From Paenibacillus contaminans (lineage in GTDB: Bacteria > Bacillota > Bacilli > Paenibacillales > NBRC-103111), in assembly GCF_003285015.1 (NCBI RefSeq), contig NZ_QMFB01000013.1, positions 3,045 to 67,044 of the forward strand: a stretch of DNA of 64,000 nt, in the 5' to 3' direction. Below, in pieces: positions 15,901-23,349 of this stretch (position 1 is the stretch's first letter; every line of letters starts with the position of its first letter). The position numbers were made by a program, and so were the translations under genes. The notes under the pieces are model-generated. The model did no database searches. It was not told where the DNA came from and saw only the letters and a list, made by a program, of their open reading frames with translations.

Positions 15901-18879
15901 ACCTACTCGCTGTTTTAGTGACACAAATAGCTGGGGTAACAATTGTTGTTCTATCGCTACTGAGACTTTTTTGAGTGGATCCTCTTGCTTAGCAGACAAT
16001 GATCTCCAGGCTTTTCCTAAAGCGTAGCCCAGGAAAGAGAGTATTTCCTCAAAATATAACTCCCAATTTGAGGTACCAAAGTTACTAATCGAGGTGTAGT
16101 TATCCTCATCATCCAGAAACCCTTTATACCTCCATGCATCTAAATAACTCGTAATAGCCTCATAATCAAAATCAACACCATTAGGTTTTCGTAACGAAAA
16201 CCTAATTTCAGTTTCACCCGGTAATTCCTTGATTAATTGCTCAATAAGATCCTTATTGATACTTACATCCGTTATTGCAATAAGTATTAACGACCTGTCA
16301 TCTTCATCAATACCATATCGTTGAATTACATATTCGATATCGTGTAAAAACTCGTTATATAAAGAACAATCTATCGTGAAGTTGCCCCAAGATTGAAAAC
16401 GTTCCAGTTGAACAAGGATCTTACATAATAATGTAGAAATACCATGCCCAACCCCCCCTCCTTGTTCCTCAATATTCTTAATAGGAATGTATTGCCCTCT
16501 ACTCCAAAGCAAATATGCCGCATTAAAAGCAACGATATCTTCAATAAGTCTAGAGTCGCCATCATCTGACTCATTCTGTTTTAAAAGTTTAATTAGTTGT
16601 TTTAAATGATTTGAGAATTCATACCTGGGATCATCTGAAGTCATGCCAGATTTAATACTCCATGCCGCATAGTAAAATTTTATGGTTCCAAACTTTACAG
16701 TTCCACGGTCCATCTCACTTATTAATTGCAAACGAATTACTTTAAATAGTTGCTCAGCTTCATCTACTGCTCCTGCTTCATATAAACAATGCAAAAAATA
16801 AAGAGCGTCCGCCGCTGCAACAATCAAAACTGATTCGCGGATAATATACCGAATCGCTTCCTTTGTCCTCCCCATAGCGATTAAGGTGCTTGCCAACTCT
16901 GAGGCATATTCAGCCAAAATATTATTGTATCTAAAGCTGATACGTTGAGATAGAAGAAGAAGACTAACAACACTGCTGAAAGCTCCGAAAGTAAACGCGG
17001 CGCTCAGAACATGCTTTAAATCCTCTAAAATAATATCAGGTTCAACATGTTCTCTGGCACATCTATCTGCCCATTCTTGGTTACAGTAAAGGAGACTTTC
17101 TTTTCTCATTTCCTCATCAGCATTCAACATGTGAAAGAGTATGTTTTTGATTGCATACGAGTGCTCAAGATTTTCAATACAGAATTGCGATACGACCTTA
17201 TGAACCCGTTCATTAATTTCATTTGTTTTTTCGTTAATGAATATTGCAAAAGAAGAATGATACATCGAGATTGTTTCATCGTTAACCAAAAGATGTTGTA
17301 ACCTTGGAAAAACGGTAAGGAAAACGTACCTCGCTTCAGCAGGCAACATCCTCTCCAAGGATGTTCTATCAATTTCGTTACGCAACCTTGCAACTGTAGC
17401 CAAGATCCAGATTTCATTTTGATTTTTTCGAACGGTTTGCCAGATTGACTCGTAGTAATTACGTATCTCTCCACCAAATACAGGTACTTCTTGAATCCAA
17501 CTTTCTATTTTCTCTACATCACCCAACTGTTTCGCATACTCAACCAAATATCGCAAATAAAGTGGATGACCTTCAGATTTCTCTGACATTGAATCTACTA
17601 ATGCTAGTGGTAGTTGTAAGCCACCTGTTGTTTTAGTCAAAACATAATGTCTACACTGCTCTACTTCTAGAGGCACCACTTTGATTAGCCTGTCTGAAGA
17701 TAATTGTGCTTGCAGACGAGGAGGAAGTACTTCTTCAGTCTGACATGAGATGATTATCACAATATTTTCAGGCAGTATTTCTGGTATAAAACTAAAAAAC
17801 TCTGTAGTCTTTCCTAAATGGTGAACATCATCAACTCCATCGATGAAGAAAACACCAATCTGATTTTTGTCTACATAATGTGCGGATAATTTACGTAATC
17901 CATCACTGAGGTGCTGGACCCACTCATGCAAAAGTCGATCTTTTTTTTCAGGTACTGCATTGTAAAGTACCCGATGTATGTTCGCATCTAACCATTCGGC
18001 AAAAGTAAACTCAGAAGCTCGGAATGAAACTGGTATATTCCCCAAGTCATTTCTAACAAAGTACTTTCCACAAATATCTATTCCCTTAGATTCTGGAGTA
18101 TAAGTTGCGCTAAGTATTGTTTTCCCTGATCCTGGGCTACCCTTTAGAAGTAAGAAACCTTGTTGCTTCTGAATAATATGCTTCTCTAAATCTTCAATCA
18201 CGGGACGATTGTGGAGAGCCTGTTTTGCGATTTCGTTCAATCCTTCAGGAAGCTCATTAGAATCACGTAATGTTTCATACGGTATACTATTTTCTTCCAA
18301 GAAACCTCTAATTTTCTCGATACTAATCGCACCTAGAGTCCCATCGAGTTGTCGAAGAATAATCCCCTGTACGGCCCTATTGATAATGACTGGAGCACCA
18401 GACAATGCCTCAGTACCCTCATCATCATAGAAACCAATTTTATCAGTTGGAAATAAATCCATATCCCATGTTAAAGCTTCATTTCTAATACGAGCCCGTT
18501 TCACATAACCAGTAAAACGATCCCCTGCAGTTAATTTAGACTTAGGATACCCAAAAGTTTCCCAAGGATTATTGTAGCGAATTGGTGTACAAACAAGATT
18601 CAAGCCTTCTATCCCTTCAAGAGGTTCAGACAATTCAAGCAGTGCAATGTCCAGGGATTCGTCCATATCCACAATTTTAGCTTTCACTGACATTTCTCTA
18701 TCAAACAAATATGGAATTTCTAATGTGACCATTTTATTATGAGAATGGCCATGCCCTGCAACAACATGTTCTGCCGTAAGAAGCCAGCGGTCACTGATTA
18801 GAAACGCAGTACCGCGTTCTTCACATTCATCACATACAACACGTACTATTTTTTTTTCAATCTCAGGAAAATGTTCCAA
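12961..18879 (-). CDS. Trypsin-like protease fused to STAND NTPase, Avs1B-like (1972 aa)
   Basis: Likely sensor-effector of a type 1 AVAST anti-phage system: the STAND part would detect a phage protein and release the protease. The N-terminal chymotrypsin-like domain (about 1-200) has the full triad: H38 (in LLTAEHVV), D77 (in SLDIALLEL) and S160 (in ALSGAP). The NTPase follows, with Walker A GSPGSGKT at 247-254 and Walker B FFIDGVDD around 344-351. The remaining 1500 residues are helical and repeat-like, as in STAND sensor arms. It starts with TTG at 18879 after AGGGGG, 13 bp behind the MBL gene. All catalytic motifs are intact and there is no internal stop over 5.9 kb, which argues for selection. 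Other protease-STAND systems remain possible. Confidence 0.85.
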   Translation of the reverse strand: MEHFPEIEKKIVRVVCDECEERGTAFLISDRWLLTAEHVVAGHGHSHNKMVTLEIPYLFDREMSVKAKIVDMDESLDIALLELSEPLEGIEGLNLVCTPIRYNNPWETFGYPKSKLTAGDRFTGYVKRARIRNEALTWDMDLFPTDKIGFYDDEGTEALSGAPVIINRAVQGIILRQLDGTLGAISIEKIRGFLEENSIPYETLRDSNELPEGLNEIAKQALHNRPVIEDLEKHIIQKQQGFLLLKGSPGSGKTILSATYTPESKGIDICGKYFVRNDLGNIPVSFRASEFTFAEWLDANIHRVLYNAVPEKKDRLLHEWVQHLSDGLRKLSAHYVDKNQIGVFFIDGVDDVHHLGKTTEFFSFIPEILPENIVIIISCQTEEVLPPRLQAQLSSDRLIKVVPLEVEQCRHYVLTKTTGGLQLPLALVDSMSEKSEGHPLYLRYLVEYAKQLGDVEKIESWIQEVPVFGGEIRNYYESIWQTVRKNQNEIWILATVARLRNEIDRTSLERMLPAEARYVFLTVFPRLQHLLVNDETISMYHSSFAIFINEKTNEINERVHKVVSQFCIENLEHSYAIKNILFHMLNADEEMRKESLLYCNQEWADRCAREHVEPDIILEDLKHVLSAAFTFGAFSSVVSLLLLSQRISFRYNNILAEYASELASTLIAMGRTKEAIRYIIRESVLIVAAADALYFLHCLYEAGAVDEAEQLFKVIRLQLISEMDRGTVKFGTIKFYYAAWSIKSGMTSDDPRYEFSNHLKQLIKLLKQNESDDGDSRLIEDIVAFNAAYLLWSRGQYIPIKNIEEQGGGVGHGISTLLCKILVQLERFQSWGNFTIDCSLYNEFLHDIEYVIQRYGIDEDDRSLILIAITDVSINKDLIEQLIKELPGETEIRFSLRKPNGVDFDYEAITSYLDAWRYKGFLDDEDNYTSISNFGTSNWELYFEEILSFLGYALGKAWRSLSAKQEDPLKKVSVAIEQQLLPQLFVSLKQRVGWDRSYSLPESYYPFVLGEVASLYVKYFTDRLPEFVRIIELHFEDQLGLYTEGFREAIFSIVTEMLKTKRHVKSTFALLKVLEEHITCGVQNRLERSKDLLHITELYAKLGSEQRYKITFQKMLDTSMGPSWYKEDQLTLLETSITYLQSSGELSAHLKEIAGHYDFASGEMTFQRYVQQVKEAFVGSLCSMGRVAQAIEYFKNTVLPPLEKVLQLVEADQVDAPEVGKGYVFGAGGLEEQSCILEILENASNVNGLLKWAFCELFLVGDDRYFDRFTRIMANLLNEREVSGSDELSVLYHRLLRIIISDMSPDNRLELLSHLKQWLTDTNYYQLTLLLQKAGLSFESKDIIESDLQQTSMQDVNFNVKQDKDDASDEEDNERIMLPGTFGKKSALKQLDQQMLIAKDQLDIENTHLAKHHLITGLVGVQAGAWNIWTSNSGTEIVEAFEILSGLCNTEEFVYSLRSLILNEVYSSDWLIVNKIITTMGKKLDISEASKVFYSVLEHFRFMLRTPDIFIEKYKWFEQETHDLSNNMLLTDLFIWLFTHPKNIYKHRAPEIMKGLARVDANFFVPMLVNKSLSEENSIWPEICAGILHSLALEDPSLVWEHIRVEENRKRIIRMDHFMVRHTFLEIVELADKKYDDTNDFHTTLSETFQTSLTNRMSTSYQGLDIPSWLRHFTELLEPLERLGVLVSTDYHDLVSTISHLCLPLSVEEFIRADSYVARSYRSNQKFEQLENVVRKGINQLLSKRVNNEELTQVADHLRIYNPYFPNEKIRLKSKSSLIMLIEELLLGNGDAELCTQDGAYDYLHYLETVFFPREGQLKVVEIIGFLVGPNALRNAFNLNDVYQSFFPNEQPNLREISSTERLVYRPTVYKVELEAKVTGGIMTPAFLHPYFEGLLGEIQQQEIIRESWLDGRDWDVNRIGIPLREGCRLLVSKEKIKRLDLTPWRLVWLVKYDFTTQFIIDRDYRSVYSVN

Positions 18880-18892
18880 AGTACTATCCCCC

Positions 18893-20110
18893 TCAAATAC
18901 TAATTTGTCCTTCTGATAAAATCTGAACTTCGTAATTATATTTTTTTTTACGCTGTTTATCGTCCATGTAGTTTGATGCAGGGGTCTTATAGTTAAAGAT
19001 CAGATTTCGCTTTTCCGTGCTTTCTCTGCACACAATTCGTGCAAGTGTAACCAGTTCAGGATGGTGGAACCTCATTCCGTTTGTTGAAATTAAAAAATTA
19101 GCAGAGTCAATCAGCTTAAGTAAACTTGGGCTTGTGTTACCACTCGACCCATGATGAGATACTTTCACTGCGTCAAACCAGATCGGCCCTTCACCATAAA
19201 GAAACCTAAGTTCCTGCTCAATAATACAAGGATGAGAATCACCCAGAAACAAAATCTTTTTGCCCATAAATTGCAAAATAAACGCAATAGAACTTCCGTT
19301 TGCAGCACTTGTATCCTCAGTAAAAGGGTTACTCGACAGTGCCTCTAAATTTACTTGGGAAGAAGAAACTTTCTTTTCGCGATTGACTATAGCACGTGTT
19401 TTTTCTCTTGACACAAGAAATTCGAATGCATCATCAAAAATGTCACCATCAGTGATCTCCTTCTTGTATCCCATTTTGTATAGCGTTCTCTTCCAGCATT
19501 CTCCTAATTGCTTAAGCTTGTTAACTGTTGGGGAAAGCATTATAATCTTCACACCGTTGCCAAGATCAATTTCACGCCGATTCTCGACACAAACTGCTTG
19601 TCCAGCAAAATCTACATTCCATGAATAACCTCCCTGAAAGACTAAACTCGCAAGTGAAGAGCCTTGTTTAGCACTAATCGGTTTATCCTTATTTTCTACG
19701 TTATTAAGTTCATTAGGATAGCCTTGTGTATTAATCTCCTCCAGGATCTTTTTCTCTATAATCGTTAGTTCTGGAGGAGAAGAATTCTTTTCCCATTGAA
19801 GATGTCTAAAGCTATTATGCCAAACCTTATCTATAGGGATTATTTTTGGAATACTAGAATGTCCATTTTCCTCTAAGAGTTTCAATGCCCCAGATAGGTG
19901 GTCAGCATCGATATGAGTAATCACAAGCAAAGCTAAACGATTGCCACTATCATTAAGTTGCTGCAATCGATCCCGGAGATAATTCTCATAAGTTGATATG
20001 AAGCCTGAATCAACCAGAAGATTTGTTCTTTCCAAATCTCCATCGCCACATGAAATGAGAAAACTGTCTCCATAAGAAGCTGGAAACATTTCGATATTAA
20101 TGCTCCCCAT
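18893..20110 (-). CDS. MBL-fold metallohydrolase, Avs1A-like (405 aa)
   Basis: Metallo-beta-lactamase-fold protein, first gene of the Avs1-like operon. The metal-binding motif HIDADH is at residues 66-71; a later VSHHGSSGN segment and LFLGDSH supply further ligands, a pattern seen in ComEC-type and defence-associated MBL hydrolases that usually act on nucleic acids. I chose the ATG at 20110 (9 nt after AGGAGG) rather than the ATG at 20119, which directly abuts the ribosome site. The paired trypsin-STAND gene follows after 13 bp. Its substrate here is unknown. Confidence 0.85.
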   Translation of the reverse strand: MGSINIEMFPASYGDSFLISCGDGDLERTNLLVDSGFISTYENYLRDRLQQLNDSGNRLALLVITHIDADHLSGALKLLEENGHSSIPKIIPIDKVWHNSFRHLQWEKNSSPPELTIIEKKILEEINTQGYPNELNNVENKDKPISAKQGSSLASLVFQGGYSWNVDFAGQAVCVENRREIDLGNGVKIIMLSPTVNKLKQLGECWKRTLYKMGYKKEITDGDIFDDAFEFLVSREKTRAIVNREKKVSSSQVNLEALSSNPFTEDTSAANGSSIAFILQFMGKKILFLGDSHPCIIEQELRFLYGEGPIWFDAVKVSHHGSSGNTSPSLLKLIDSANFLISTNGMRFHHPELVTLARIVCRESTEKRNLIFNYKTPASNYMDDKQRKKKYNYEVQILSEGQISI

Positions 20111-20435
20111 TTTTATCATCCTCCTACCAAGAGTGCAAGGATCAATTAAAAGACACCCCTGCTATCTAGTAAATAGTTTTTAATAACTGCTTGTTACAGT
20201 TGCTAAAAAGAGCAATTCCGCCTTACACATGGAATTGCCCTTCTTAATTTATTAGACCAACACAACTAGCAATATGATATCCATCCATTTCTATGTAAGA
20301 TTATAGCATAACAGTAGATTTGTGTATGCATTTTGCAAGTTGATTGGGAAGAAAAGCCCCCCCATGAGAATTCATATGCATAAGCTTCGTAATCTTTGAG
20401 GAGACAAACTGTATATCGGGAGGATAGGTTGTTAC
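20111..20435. other. Intergenic stretch upstream of the Avs1-like operon
   Basis: No gene seen. It contains the terminator at 20206-20240, and the promoter of the defence operon should lie between that hairpin and 20110, but no strong -35/-10 pair stood out. Confidence 0.4.
20206..20240 (-). terminator. Rho-independent terminator between an XRE transcript and the Avs1-like operon
   Basis: Arms GGCAATTCC / GGAATTGC with an 11-nt loop, followed on the minus strand by TTTTT. It separates the XRE/membrane-peptide transcript from the defence operon, which must therefore have its own promoter in 20111-20205. Confidence 0.7.
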
Positions 20436-20617
20436 TTATTCAAACCACCTTTTCTCAAGCTTTAATTTCATTCGATATAAACCATAAATTAAAGTGCCAA
20501 TTAATAAACTTTCGATTGCCTGAACATTCCGGCAAAAATTAAACCGGTTCCCCATCCGGCGAATATGGCTGTTAATATTTTCAAAATCACTCCCTCATTT
20601 TTATCTAACCATCCCAT
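20436..20617 (-). pseudogene. Small membrane protein gene, probably frameshifted
   Basis: Starting at the ATG at 20617 (AGGGAG upstream, within the last codons of the XRE gene) the frame encodes 38 residues with one hydrophobic segment (ILTAIFAGWGTGLIFAGMF) and stops at 20501. In another frame the protein-like signal resumes at once with ESLLIGTLIYGLYRMKLKLE and ends at a TAA at 20436. Joined by one frameshift near 20510-20515 it would be a two-helix membrane protein of about 60 residues. It is probably co-transcribed with the XRE regulator upstream. Function is unknown. Confidence 0.4.
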
Positions 20618-20620
20618 AGT

Positions 20621-20974
20621 CTAGAACTCCCTACTCTTCTTCTGTAATTTATAATCAACAAATTCAATAACATTCTCTTGATAGTCTGAATTGAGCCTTC
20701 TATACATTGAAATAAGGTCAGCTTCCACTGGAGTTAGTGAGAATGCGTATTCCCCCTCCTGGTAATTAGGTCGATTTTGAACTTCCTCAACCAACAACCA
20801 ATTCAAATCAAAACCATACTTGATTCTTAATGCAATTAAAGTATCAGCAGAGGGCTTGCTATTACCTTTTTCTATTTCACTGAGATTACCTTGTGATATT
20901 CCAAGAGCTGTTGAAAATTCAACTTGGCTTAAATTATGTAATTTTCGAAAAGCCTTTATTTTTTCACCGATCAT
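20621..20974 (-). CDS. XRE-family transcriptional regulator (117 aa)
   Basis: Cro/C1-type helix-turn-helix at residues 1-60 (GEKIKAFRKLHNLSQVEFST, then LGISQGNLSEIEKGNSKPS). The C-terminal half (FSLTPVEADLISMYRRLNSD) is a short helical segment common in small phage-type repressors. It is the outermost gene at the right end of the transposon, 215 bp inside the first end repeat. Its stop is followed after 3 bp by the frameshifted membrane peptide. It may regulate the cargo, but no operator was identified. Confidence 0.85.
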   Translation of the reverse strand: MIGEKIKAFRKLHNLSQVEFSTALGISQGNLSEIEKGNSKPSADTLIALRIKYGFDLNWLLVEEVQNRPNYQEGEYAFSLTPVEADLISMYRRLNSDYQENVIEFVDYKLQKKSREF

Positions 20975-21188
20975 AATAAACTCATCCTTTCTAATTCTTC
21001 CCCTAATAATGGTGAGTAATCCTCAGCGAAAGTGGATATGATCCTTCGGTTTGTCCGAACTTAGGATATAAAATTTTACCGGGTCTAAAAGTACACTTTT
21101 TTTTACATTCATCTTAAAAATTTTTAAGCTCATATACAAACCAAATGGCAACAAATCCTTGTATTACAAAGGTTTTGTTGCCATCTGG
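20975..21188. repeat. Non-coding right-end segment with a long hairpin
   Basis: No gene in 20975-21278. A near-perfect inverted repeat at 21141-21188 (left arm begins CCAAATGGCAACAAA, right arm ends TTTGTTGCCATCTGG) forms a stem of about 20 bp with two mismatches. It directly abuts the first 22-bp end repeat. No T-run follows on either strand, so a normal terminator is doubtful. Confidence 0.65.
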
Positions 21189-21260
21189 TTGTCTCGTTTT
21201 GATGTTATAAACAGTCTCAAACTATCTTATAATCAGTCTCAATTTACGTTATAACTAACA
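21189..21260 (-). repeat. Right end of the Tn7-like element: three abutting 22-bp repeats
   Basis: Repeats at 21189-21210, 21211-21232 and 21233-21254. Each carries GTCTC at positions 3-7 or 4-8 and ends in TTATAA, with the second and third sharing CAGTCTCAA. They are followed by CTAACA, so the end read inward starts TGTTAG and then the sites, which matches Tn7-like ends (terminal TGT, then 22-bp TnsB sites). The tight tandem packing resembles the Tn7 right end rather than the spaced left end. Confidence 0.85.
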
Positions 21261-21278
21261 TGATGAGTTTGTTATTGG
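21261..21278. other. Putative attachment site next to rlmP
   Basis: The 18 bp between the transposon terminus and the rlmP stop codon. The first five bases, TGATG, would be the target duplication of a Tn7-type insertion; the matching copy at the left end was not found. The conserved rlmP 3' coding end (AESLNVAMA motif) lies within about 85 bp of the junction. Confidence 0.6.
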
Positions 21279-22067
21279 TTAAAACACCCGCTGTCTTGCC
21301 GCCTCAAACAGCAGCACCGTCGTCGCCATCGCGACGTTCAGCGATTCGGCTTTGCCGTGCATCGGGATAATCGTGCGGTGCGTCACGTGGCGCTCGACCT
21401 GCGGCGAGACGCCGCTGCCTTCGTTGCCGACGATAAGCCATGTCGGGAGCCGAAGATCGAGCTCGTAGCAGGTCGACTCGGCCTGCAGACTCGTGCCGAC
21501 AAGCCGCACTCCCTTGTACGCTGCCATAGGCAGCACTTCGTCCAAATCCGCCTCGACGATCGGCAAATGAAACAAGGAGCCCATCGTCGCCCGCACCGTT
21601 TTCGGATTGTACAGATCCGCCGTTCCCCGGCCGAGCACGATTCCCGTCGCACCGGCAGCATCGGCGCTGCGCACGATCGTGCCGACATTGCCTGGATCTT
21701 GGACGCCGTCGAGAACGACTACCAGCGGCTGCGGATGCTCAAGCAAGCCGGCCGACGCAAGCCCGTACTTTTCCGCGATCGCTGCGACTCCTTGCGGCGT
21801 CTGCGTATCGCTGCATTTGGCTAGCACTTCTTCGGAAACGCCGACACAAATCGAACGATCCGGCAGCAGCTGCTCGAGCTCGGCGGGAAGCCCCTTGTCG
21901 ATCGAATAAAGCAGCGTCTCCAGACGGACGCCCGACTGCAGCGCCTCCTGAACAAGATGCGTGCCTTCTATTATAAACTTTCCTTGGCTGTCGCGGCCTT
22001 TTTTGGTCAGCAGCAGGCTCCATTGCTTGACCTTCGGATTTTGCACGGACAATATTTGCATATTCAT
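21279..22067 (-). CDS. rlmP: SPOUT (TrmH-family) 23S rRNA 2'-O-methyltransferase, RlmP/YsgA-like
   Basis: Methylates a ribose in rRNA using S-adenosylmethionine; Bacillus YsgA is RlmP, acting on the 23S A-loop. The 262-aa protein has an N-terminal substrate-binding domain and a SPOUT domain with the three motifs: LDGVQDPGNVGTIVRSA around 132-148, LIVGNEGSGVS around 215-225, and IPMHGKAESLNVAMA around 234-248. It lies near sspI, as ysgA does in Bacillus subtilis, which supports the assignment; pheS, the usual next gene, is absent because the transposon sits just past the stop. Start ATG at 22067. Confidence 0.9.
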   Translation of the reverse strand: MNMQILSVQNPKVKQWSLLLTKKGRDSQGKFIIEGTHLVQEALQSGVRLETLLYSIDKGLPAELEQLLPDRSICVGVSEEVLAKCSDTQTPQGVAAIAEKYGLASAGLLEHPQPLVVVLDGVQDPGNVGTIVRSADAAGATGIVLGRGTADLYNPKTVRATMGSLFHLPIVEADLDEVLPMAAYKGVRLVGTSLQAESTCYELDLRLPTWLIVGNEGSGVSPQVERHVTHRTIIPMHGKAESLNVAMATTVLLFEAARQRVF

Positions 22068-22089
22068 AGGTTAAAATTCAAATTCCCTT

Positions 22090-22749
22090 CTATTCCGAGA
22101 ACGACATTTCGAAGCGCCGCAAATCTTCGTTCTTGCCGACAACGACGAGAATATCGCTTTCTCCGATCAAATATTCGGCGTGCGGAGCAATGTTCATTTT
22201 ATTATCGTTCTTGATGGCCATGACATTGCAAAAATATTTGGCGCGAATATCGAGCTGACGCAAGCTTTGGCCGAGCATCGAGCCGGACGCCTTGATCTCT
22301 ACGATGCTGTAATCTTCGGATAACTCGATGTAGTCAAGAATATTCGGCGATATCAAATGATGGGCGACGCGCATCCCCATATCCCGTTCGGGGAAAATAA
22401 CTTTATCGGCGCCGATCTTCTTGAGAACCTTGCCGTGAAGGTCGTTCTGGGCTTTGACGATCAGCTTCCCGACTCCAAGCTCTTTCAAAATCAGCGTAGT
22501 CAGAATGCTCGACTGGATATCTTGTCCGATCGCTACGACAACGACATCGAAGTTGCGGATGCCGAGCGCCCGTAGCGCTTCCTCGTCCGTCGTATCCGCT
22601 TGGATGGCATGCGTAACGATACCGCTTATTTCCTGCACGCGCGACTCGCTTGTATCGATCGCCAGCACTTCGAAGCCAAGACCGCTTAGCGATTTAGCTA
22701 CGCTCGAACCGAAGCGGCCCATTCCGATTATGGCAAACTGTTTCTTCAT
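22090..22749 (-). CDS. TrkA/Ktr-type potassium uptake regulatory subunit
   Basis: Cytoplasmic gating subunit of a Ktr K+ transporter. From the ATG at 22749 (GGAGG 9 nt upstream) it is 219 aa, the usual Ktr length. The N-terminal RCK domain begins FAIIGMGRFGSSVA, a GxGxxG nucleotide-binding motif, with an acidic residue (AIDTSE) at the end of the second strand. A TrkA-C domain follows from about residue 135 and contains the EIKASGSMLGQSL region. KtrA and KtrC cannot be separated here, and no membrane subunit is nearby. rlmP follows after 22 bp. Confidence 0.9.
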   Translation of the reverse strand: MKKQFAIIGMGRFGSSVAKSLSGLGFEVLAIDTSESRVQEISGIVTHAIQADTTDEEALRALGIRNFDVVVVAIGQDIQSSILTTLILKELGVGKLIVKAQNDLHGKVLKKIGADKVIFPERDMGMRVAHHLISPNILDYIELSEDYSIVEIKASGSMLGQSLRQLDIRAKYFCNVMAIKNDNKMNIAPHAEYLIGESDILVVVGKNEDLRRFEMSFSE

Positions 22750-23071
22750 CGGCTGTTTCCTCCACTTGTGTTCATCATCTTTTTCCATTATATCATACAT
22801 GCGGCACCGTCTCGACCGCGCCTTGCTGCCGGATTTTTTACCGGCGGCTCAATAAAGCGATGCATGACGGCGGTCGGCCGACCGCACACGCGGAGACTTG
22901 CGGCTCGCGCCTGCAGCAATCATGCCTGATGATGCTTTGTTGCGTTATTCCATATGATCTCCATACTTCCCGCTCCGCACCCCATGGATGAAGGAAGCCG
23001 AAATCGGGTAAAGTAAACCGGAAACGAGCATGTTATCGAGAATGATATTATGACAGCGGAGGTCGTTCTTC
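22750..23071. other. Intergenic region between divergent ktr-like gene and sspI
   Basis: 322 bp with no gene. It should hold the promoters of both genes. I could not place a convincing sporulation (sigma-G) promoter for sspI by eye. Confidence 0.4.
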
Positions 23072-23278
23072 ATGAATTTGGATTTGCGGCAGGCGATCGT
23101 ACAGCGGGTTCAGGACAAATCGGATGAGGAATTAAAGGAAGTGATCGAAGGATCGATCGGCGGCGACGACCGCGCGCTGCCCGGTCTCGGCGTTCTTTTC
23201 GAGATTATCTGGCAGCACAGCGATGCGCCCGTCCAGCAAACGCTGATCGGTACGTTAAAGGAACATCTTCCTCATTAA
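23072..23278 (+). CDS. sspI: Small acid-soluble spore protein SspI
   Basis: Minor spore-core protein of 68 aa made in the forespore. The start MNLDLRQAIVQ and the block LPGLGVLFEIIWQHS are hallmarks of SspI. The ATG at 23072 follows GGAGG with a 9-nt spacer. Its position close to rlmP/ysgA matches Bacillus. It identifies the organism as an endospore former. Confidence 0.95.
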   Translation: MNLDLRQAIVQRVQDKSDEELKEVIEGSIGGDDRALPGLGVLFEIIWQHSDAPVQQTLIGTLKEHLPH

Positions 23279-23314
23279 ACGGCATCAGACCATCCCTCGT
23301 ACAGGGACTCATTC

Positions 23315-23342
23315 AAGGCCATGCGAAACCGGCATGGTCTTC
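23315..23342. terminator. Hairpin between convergent sspI and HAD genes
   Basis: Arms AAGGCCATGC / GGCATGGTCTT with a short loop between two converging stops. There is no clear T-run, so termination strength is uncertain. Confidence 0.4.
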
Positions 23343-23349
23343 CTCCACA

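Larger units (their letters stand above)
1892..21260 (-). mobile_element. Tn7-like transposon with defence cargo (left end not resolved)
   Basis: Core genes tnsA (9646-10440), tnsB (7593-9674), tnsC (6655-7587) and two TniQ/TnsD-family genes lie in one leftward array. The right boundary is set by three 22-bp repeats and a terminal ACA at 21260 next to rlmP. The left boundary given here is only the last gene clearly linked to the array; the real end may lie nearer position 1 or outside the window. The placement of about 10 kb of cargo between tnsA and the nearest end differs from Tn7, where tnsA abuts the right end. The cargo consists of an Avs1-like operon, two XRE regulators, a Mu-C-domain gene with its partner, and three frameshifted small genes. 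Confidence 0.85.

Noticed and set aside
21357..21824. Several rightward frames opposite rlmP and similar long frames opposite other GC-rich genes (for example 26251-27363, 30368-31519, 47998-49356)
   Set aside because: Arg/His-rich mirror frames of real genes, typical of GC-rich coding DNA.
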